Positions 58,954 through 64,000 of a DNA stretch of 64,000 bases are shown piece by piece. Every line of letters starts with the position of its first letter. Position 1 is the stretch's first letter. This DNA is from Uloborus plumipes (taxonomy: Eukaryota; Arthropoda; Arachnida; Araneae; Uloboridae). The position numbers and the translations under genes were made by a program. Under the pieces are notes generated by a model. The model was not told the DNA's origin, made no database searches, and saw only the letters and a program-made list of their open reading frames with translations. The DNA is taken from NCBI GenBank assembly GCA_038373865.1, contig JAXGGA010001075.1, positions 1 through 64,000 on the forward strand, given 5' to 3'.

Positions 58954-59799
58954 TCAACGGAAGTACAGTCCCAATACTAAAATACCCCATAAGTTCCCAA
59001 TAGGATTGAGGTCAGGGCTTCTAGCAGGCCAGTCCAAAACACGCACTTGATTAGCCAGGAACCACGCCTTTGTGCACCTTGAGGTATGCACTGGGGGGTT
59101 ATCTTGTTGAAATGTATAGTCTCCGTTGGTGATGAGGGGTGCCTCAGGTAACAGATTAAGTGCCAGAACATCTTGATAATCCTGTGATGTCGTATTTGAT
59201 TTCATAAATGCTATTGGAGTGACTCTGCCAGCAGCAAAGAATGCCCAAACCATAACACTGCCTCCTCCGAACTGACGCTTTGAATAGAACCTCTTTTCTG
59301 CACGTAAATCGTGCCAATAGTATTGCAATCCGTCTGACCCATCCAATTGGAATTTCTTTTCGTCTGAAAACACCCCATTTTGCCATTTGTCTCCAACTGC
59401 AACGCATTTTTTTGCAAATTCCAGACGGCACATTTTATGCTTTACCGTCAATGGAGGTTTCCCTTTCATTTTCGAGTACCGAAAGTTCGGATGTGCTGCT
59501 ATAAGTCGCTGTACTGTTCTTCTTGAACATTGAAGCTGTAAATCTTCAACAATAGCCGCCGGAGCCAGATTTTTATTGGAAACGCTATTAAAAAAATGCG
59601 TCTTTTTTGTCTATCAGTCAAATAACTTGGTCTCCCGGGAGATCGTCTTTAAATAATTTTCAGGATTCTTCAAAAAATTATTAATAACAGGTTTCGTCCT
59701 TTTTATTTTATCAGTAATAGCACGAGAACTTAGCACACATTTCTGATATGCAAGAATCTGCCCTTTCTCTATTTCAGTTAATGGCTCACCTCTACCCAT
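58954..59799 (-). pseudogene. Tc1-like transposase, frameshifted, catalytic E lost
   Basis: Starts at ATG 59799 (MGRGEPLTEIEKGQILAYQK), a Tc1-type helix-turn-helix N-terminus. The middle (about 59475-59640) is in several frames (QLQCSRRTVQRLIAAHPNFR is readable). The catalytic part is open from 59469: VFSDEKKFQLDGSD (first D), FQQDNPPVHTS (second D), WPARSPDLNPIGNLWG. The third acidic residue, normally E in PIENLWG, is G, so the active site is broken as well. The C-terminus diverges after LWGIL. The likely left end of the element is the GTTGGACAAAATTATAGGGC word near 59940. Confidence 0.85.
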
Positions 59800-59913
59800 G
59801 TCTAAACAACGTTCTCACTGACGAAGCCACGTACTGGAATGCTTGCTTTATCTTCTGGCTATTCACTACAGCATTGGTCATATGCAAATTTTGCACCCAG
59901 AGCGAAATTTGCA

Positions 59914-59942
59914 TAGTGGCCCTATAATTTTGTCCAACTTGC
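59914..59942 (-). repeat. Probable 5' terminal sequence of the Tc1-like relic
   Basis: Minus strand AAGTTGGACAAAATTATAGG then GCCACTATGC. A related word AGTTCCAGACAAAAATATAG followed by GGCCA lies at 60103-60130 in the same orientation, so two Tc1-type ends sit in series. Confidence 0.5.
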
Positions 59943-60131
59943 GTCTTGCTTCAAAACAGAAGTTAGCAACAAATCTCCCACATTATTAAATTTTAATATT
60001 TTTTTTTTGTGGCTGTCGATTGTTATTACAATATTACATATAATAAATACATTAAACAACTTTTTTTAGCAATCTTAGTTCTTTTGGGTAGGATATTGTA
60101 GCTGGCCCTATATTTTTGTCTGGAACTGTAA

Positions 60132-60459
60132 GAAACCTGTTGAAGGGCAGAATATTTGCTTGGACTCTTTTGCCTAAAACCTAGTAGACATGCTGAAATA
60201 GCTTGCAGGGTGCTTCATTCGGAAGAAAAGTGCTGATGTATGCATCAACATCCCGTGTTTCCAGTGCAAAAGATTTTGGTTTTGAATAGCTTATTTAGAC
60301 ACCAACAAGGCCATAATTTTTCCTTAATGGGTAGATAGTGAGGCGGATTGCTCGTCTCATTGAGCAATATAATTTCATCGTCAGAGTTCGTTTTAATGAA
60401 AAGTTCAATTTTATTTTTTTATTTGGATTTTTAATTCAAAAAAATTTTTTTTTTTTTTC
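60132..60459. other. Unassigned stretch
   Basis: Nothing recognised apart from T-runs at 60412 and 60446. Confidence 0.35.
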
Positions 60460-60621
60460 TGTTTGAAACTTTTTTGGTTGGTACAGTTCGGCCCCCGTGC
60501 ACCGCAAGGCTTTGCACATTGGCACGGCGTGGCCCTGTTCGGAACTCCTTGATGTTTGGAGGAACAAAGGCAGTATTTTCAGCTGCCAAGAATGGAGGCA
60601 TAGTACTGAGCTTTTCATTTT
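60460..60621 (-). CDS. Possible host exon, unknown
   Basis: Minus-strand acceptor CATTCTTGACAG/AAAATGAAAAG at 60622/60621. The frame reads ENEKLSTMPPFLAAENTAFV, then PPNIKEFRTGPRRANVQSLA and VHGGRTVPTKK. GC content and amino-acid mix differ from the surrounding AT-rich DNA and look coding. A clear donor is missing; GTACCAAC near 60484 is the only candidate. No family recognised. Confidence 0.3.
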
Positions 60622-60826
60622 CTGTCAAGAATGTGTGCCTGAAATTTTAATTTCAAGCTTTTTTCTGCAGTAAGACTGTGTACTGAACAAATAAACAAAT
60701 ATTCCTTTCATAGACATGTATGAATCAGTTTTGATTTTGGGATGAGTTTTTAAAAAGGTAACATTTCTACATACGCGTAGTGCTTGAAGTACTTGCAGAA
60801 CAATTTTGGTCAAATGATTTTATGTT

Positions 60827-60866
60827 GCAGAACATCACAAAGTATTCTGCTTTGGGGAGCATCATG
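60827..60866 (-). repeat. CCCCAAAGCAGAATACT repeat, inverted copy
   Basis: Reverse complement reads CTCCCCAAAGCAGAATACTT then TGTGATGTTCTGCAACA, matching 32195-32240. Confidence 0.45.
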
Positions 60867-61480
60867 TCAAAACATCATACTAGTCTGGTGGCTCTGAATT
60901 TAAAGTTTTTTTAAAAAAAATCTAATTTGCATGAGTTGGCGAAATATTTTCCCTCTTAATATCACTCTTGGAAAGGGGGAAAGAATCCGATAGTGACCCA
61001 TGATTTTAAAAAAGGACCCACATTTTTATTAACCTTGGGTCGATAGGATCCGTTTTTTTGAGTCCTTAGTAGGACTCCTGATGTTAATTTAGTTTGTATG
61101 TTTATTTTTTTCCCTTAATTTTTTATTATTTAAAACCACCGCAGAAAAAATGGACCTCTAAGTGTACCTAAGTAACCCTAAAGTGTACAGATGAGTAAAA
61201 TTCTGCAGCTGGTCCATTGGACTGGTGACTTATTTTTATAAATGTCTTCTCTTGCTATTTTTCATTTAAATAAGTTTGAATTAAGGTCCAAATAGGAAAA
61301 ACTAGTTTAAAATTTAATTGCTGATAATGTCATGTTTTTCTAACAAGTTTCTTTTTCTTTTCTGCAATGTGAAAGCTGTTCTAAATTTTAAGAGGGCGTG
61401 TTTTTGAGATATTCAAGGTCAAAAGTTACAGTGAATCACCTTTAAACTTAAACCTATCATGGGATAGTCATACTGTATAT
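60867..61480. other. Unassigned stretch
   Basis: AT-rich, no gene or clear repeat end. Confidence 0.35.
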
Positions 61481-61560
61481 CAGTGGTGGCCAACTCGCGG
61501 CACGTGTGCCACAATGTGGCACAGCAGAGCAGTAACAGTGGCACGGGAAGACTTTTTGAA
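61481..61560 (+). mobile_element. hAT-like left end, partner not found
   Basis: CAGTGGTGGCCAACTCGCGG followed by GTGTGCCACAATGTGGCACAG, wording typical of hAT MITE ends. No matching right end within the window. Confidence 0.4.
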
Positions 61561-62759
61561 AAAAATTCTAAAATTGAGGAAAAAATGTCGATCCCAGAAA
61601 TGCAAATGTTGATAAAAATTAAAACCTGTACACTGATAAATGTAATGATATTATGACGGTTAAATGTCAGGAGACTAGCTTATAAATTGTCTGATATTGC
61701 AAAGTACTTAGCATTAGCTTCGGACATCCAACGAAAGCTGTGACACTACAGACAATGTTTTGTAAAGTATATTTGTGCTTAACGCGAATGAAACTTTCGA
61801 TACTGCAAAATGGATTCTTGATCTGAAACAGTTTCAGCTACCGGTGATGAAAAAAAAAAGTTAACTTTGGAACTGAAATTAAGAAATCAGATTGGACAAA
61901 ATCGGTATGGTTGCACAAATGAAGCTCCTTAAATAGTTTCTGTTACATTACTTGAAAATTATTTGGGAAATAAACTTCAAAAGTATCATTGAATTATTTA
62001 TCACAAGCTCCTTGTGCCAAGGGATGAGACTTTTCTTCTGTTGGTGACCCTGTAGAGTTCACTGTATTAATAAAATACCACTTAGAGTTCTGAATGTTTT
62101 GTGAACTTTTCCCAGGAGAAAGAGAAGTATATGATAAGTCACTCTTTTATTGAAATGTGCAATAGCTATCCAAAGGAAAAATACTCATAAGAGGTTAGAA
62201 TTTTTGGGGAGTGTGTTTTATAAAATATCTGGAAGGAAGGCAATGAGTGCTTGCTACTTAGGAATGAAGATTAGCAATTGAATTTAGTTATTTCATCTCT
62301 TATTTATTATCTGGCATTTAAATAATTTAAATTTAAGAGAGTACAGAAAAAAGTTTCCTAAACCAATAGGCCATATACATTCTTTTATAATGAAGTTTCG
62401 GTTTCTTTCTCTCTACTTTGGAGAAAAAAGAACAAAACAGTTAAATTGTATACTGAAAGTAGTATTTGGTTTTTGTAAAAAAGATACAGCTGCTTGAAAT
62501 AGAGTAGTTTTGCTAGTTAACGTAGGCACTAGAACCAGAACACAAAGTATGAAAACAAAATATTGCACATATGGTAAATTATGTTTATTATGCTCTATAT
62601 CGGTGGTTTCCAACCGTTTTCATGTTGCGACCCCTTTTTAACAAACTAAACAAGCTGCGACCTCATATGCCCCCACCCCAATATAACTTCATATGTAATT
62701 TTTCGAAATTCTAGTCATAAAATTGCATTTTATAAGATCTCTAGTGATATTAGAAGGAG
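61561..62759. other. Unassigned stretch
   Basis: One more hAT-like word, CGGTGGTTTCCAACCG at 62600. Otherwise AT-rich sequence without coding signals. Confidence 0.35.
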
Positions 62760-63290
62760 ACAAGGTTCATTTAGTTTTATGAACGGCTTGAACCCCAGAG
62801 ATTTTTCTTTGGATATTTCTCAAAATTTAACTCTTAGAAATTAAGTTTCAGACATGAGGAAAATGGGGGGGGGGGGGGGGATAGGGGCCGCTGTATTTCA
62901 TTGATAAAATAGAGTATCATAAAAAAACTCAATTGTGTAGACCGTTTTTGTTGATTTTCATGGAAGTGATGGTGTTTGGTTCTCTCCATCGTAAAATTGA
63001 GGTTATAAAAGCGCATTCATTAAGGTCATATATTTGATAATATTAGAAAAAGAATTTGGGTTCAAAGACTATCCTCCGAAACTCATGAAATTGAAGTTTC
63101 AAAAACATGATTTTAAACGATTTTTAATCGTGAGAAGGACACTTCCCCGGAAACTTTTCGAAATTTAAGTTCAAAATATACAGGAGTAGTTATCTTTGAT
63201 GAAGAGGGGAAATATTCAGACTCCCTCCCGAACTTTTTTTTTGAAATTTATGTTCTAAACGCGCAGTTTTAGATGATCTTTAGCTATGTT
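62760..63290. repeat. Degenerate long-period units, inverted relative to 45310
   Basis: Phrases such as TTTTTGAAATTTATGTTCTA and GTTTTAGATGATCTTTAGC are the reverse of the unit at 45310-46250. A G-run lies at 62866-62880. Confidence 0.45.
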
Positions 63291-63307
63291 GAGAGGACAG
63301 TAGGAAC

Positions 63308-63400
63308 CAGGGTTGCCAGACGTCCCGGATTTCAAGGGACAGTCCCATTTTTTGAAATATTGTCCCGCGTCCCGGGGAACCTTGATACGGGACGGCTAAA
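63308..63400 (+). mobile_element. hAT-like left end (CAGGGTTGCCAGACGTCCCG)
   Basis: Starts CAGGGTTGCCAGACGTCCCG with repeated GTCCCG/CGGGAC words. A common hAT-MITE type start; right end not seen. Confidence 0.4.
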
Positions 63401-63701
63401 GTCCAGTATTCTGGCTAGAAGCAGCATTTTACAAAATGAAACATTATTTTCAGTAAAAAAATGAAGTAAAACAAGAAATGTGAAATAGAGTGATAAGAAA
63501 ATTGATTGAATTGTAATATTTTCCTGTTCTGAAGTAATGTTAGTGCTCTATTCATTTAGAGCAGAAATTATTGTGACAATCAATTCAACAAACGTTCATT
63601 GTAAAAACGGTGTATCTCCTTGTAAATGATTTTACTATCTAATATCTTTACACGAGCAATTCTTGTATATATATATATATATATAAATATATATATATAT
63701 A

Positions 63702-64000
63702 CACTGAAGTGACAAAAGTCATGGGATAGCAATATGCAAATTTTCAGATGGCAGTAGCATCGCATAGAACAGGTATAAATGCGCAGTGCTTTTACAGAGC
63801 TTTCATTTCTGTTCAAGTTATTCATGTGAAGAGGTTTTAACGTGATGATGACCGCACGACGTGAATTAACAGACTTTGAACGCGGAATGTTAGTTGGAGC
63901 TAGACGCATGGGTCATGCCATTTCGGAAATCGTTAGAGAATTCAACATTCCCAGATCCACTGTGTCAAGAGTGTGCCGAGAGTATGAAATTTCAGGCATA
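63702..64000 (+). mobile_element. Tc1-like element, 5' part, cut by the window edge
   Basis: Left end CACTGAAGTGACAAAAGTCA preceded by TA at 63700-63701, inserted in an (AT)n tract (63666-63701). Followed by the transposase start at 63845. Confidence 0.75.
63845..64000 (+). CDS. Tc1-like transposase, N-terminus (partial)
   Basis: Fifty-two codons to the window edge, open throughout. MMTARRELTDFERGMLVGAR and RMGHAISEIVREFNIPRSTV then SRVCREYEISGI. This is the paired-like helix-turn-helix typical of Tc1 transposases: FERG, the M/I-G-x-S-x-x-E-I helix, and P-x-S-T-V-S-R-V recognition helix. The in-frame start at 63848 is also possible. Whether the catalytic domain is intact cannot be seen. Confidence 0.8.
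   Translation, partial: MMTARRELTDFERGMLVGARRMGHAISEIVREFNIPRSTVSRVCREYEISGI

Overview
This is eukaryotic, AT-rich nuclear DNA that is very poor in genes and dense in transposons. It is almost certainly from an arthropod and most likely a spider. The best clue is at 43011-43315 (minus): the C-terminal part of a LINE polyprotein of the type I know as common in spider genomes. Arthropod-style LINE tails, Tc1/mariner relics, tRNA-derived SINE sequence and many G/C-homopolymer MITEs agree with this. No bacterial operon, rRNA, intact tRNA or CRISPR was seen. The species call is inference.

Layout. 1-3000: small repeats, including two hAT-like poly-G MITEs with 8-bp target duplications. 3049-7031: a DNA transposon (TSD ATGG) carrying a second one (4569-6268). 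7035-13100: two inverted copies of a 16-bp minisatellite, a hAT-like element, a SINE split by two later insertions, and two tandem LINE tails. 13551-16788: a relic of a divergent transposase next to a 2.1-kb perfect-style palindrome. 18366-28105: a tandem segmental duplication whose two units carry different insertions, so each serves as the empty site of the other. Unit 1 contains the only long intact gene of the window, a 672-residue transposase-like protein in a 3567-bp element with TIRs and TSD AGTA. 28037-34991: mariner, pogo-like and ATAT-flanked elements. 36937-40845: a 253-bp MITE and a hAT-like element. 40869-44456: two minus-strand exons of a probable host gene, with matching splice phases. 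44556-46800: a degenerate long-period repeat array. 46982-54263: a piggyBac relic, two copies of a hAT family and a Harbinger-like element with a broken MADF exon. 56323-57997: a 1675-bp (AC)n tract. 58954-64000: a dead Tc1 transposase, further repeats, and the start of a second Tc1-like element cut by the window edge.

The main theme is a set of elements with ends resembling GGGTCATTCC, 4-bp target duplications and short motifs repeated near both ends. The 672-residue protein and the fragment at 13551-14078 share the HGKG..DG signature and are the likely source of mobility for this set. Superfamily assignment (Sola-like) is from memory of TSD length and protein style, and was not tested.
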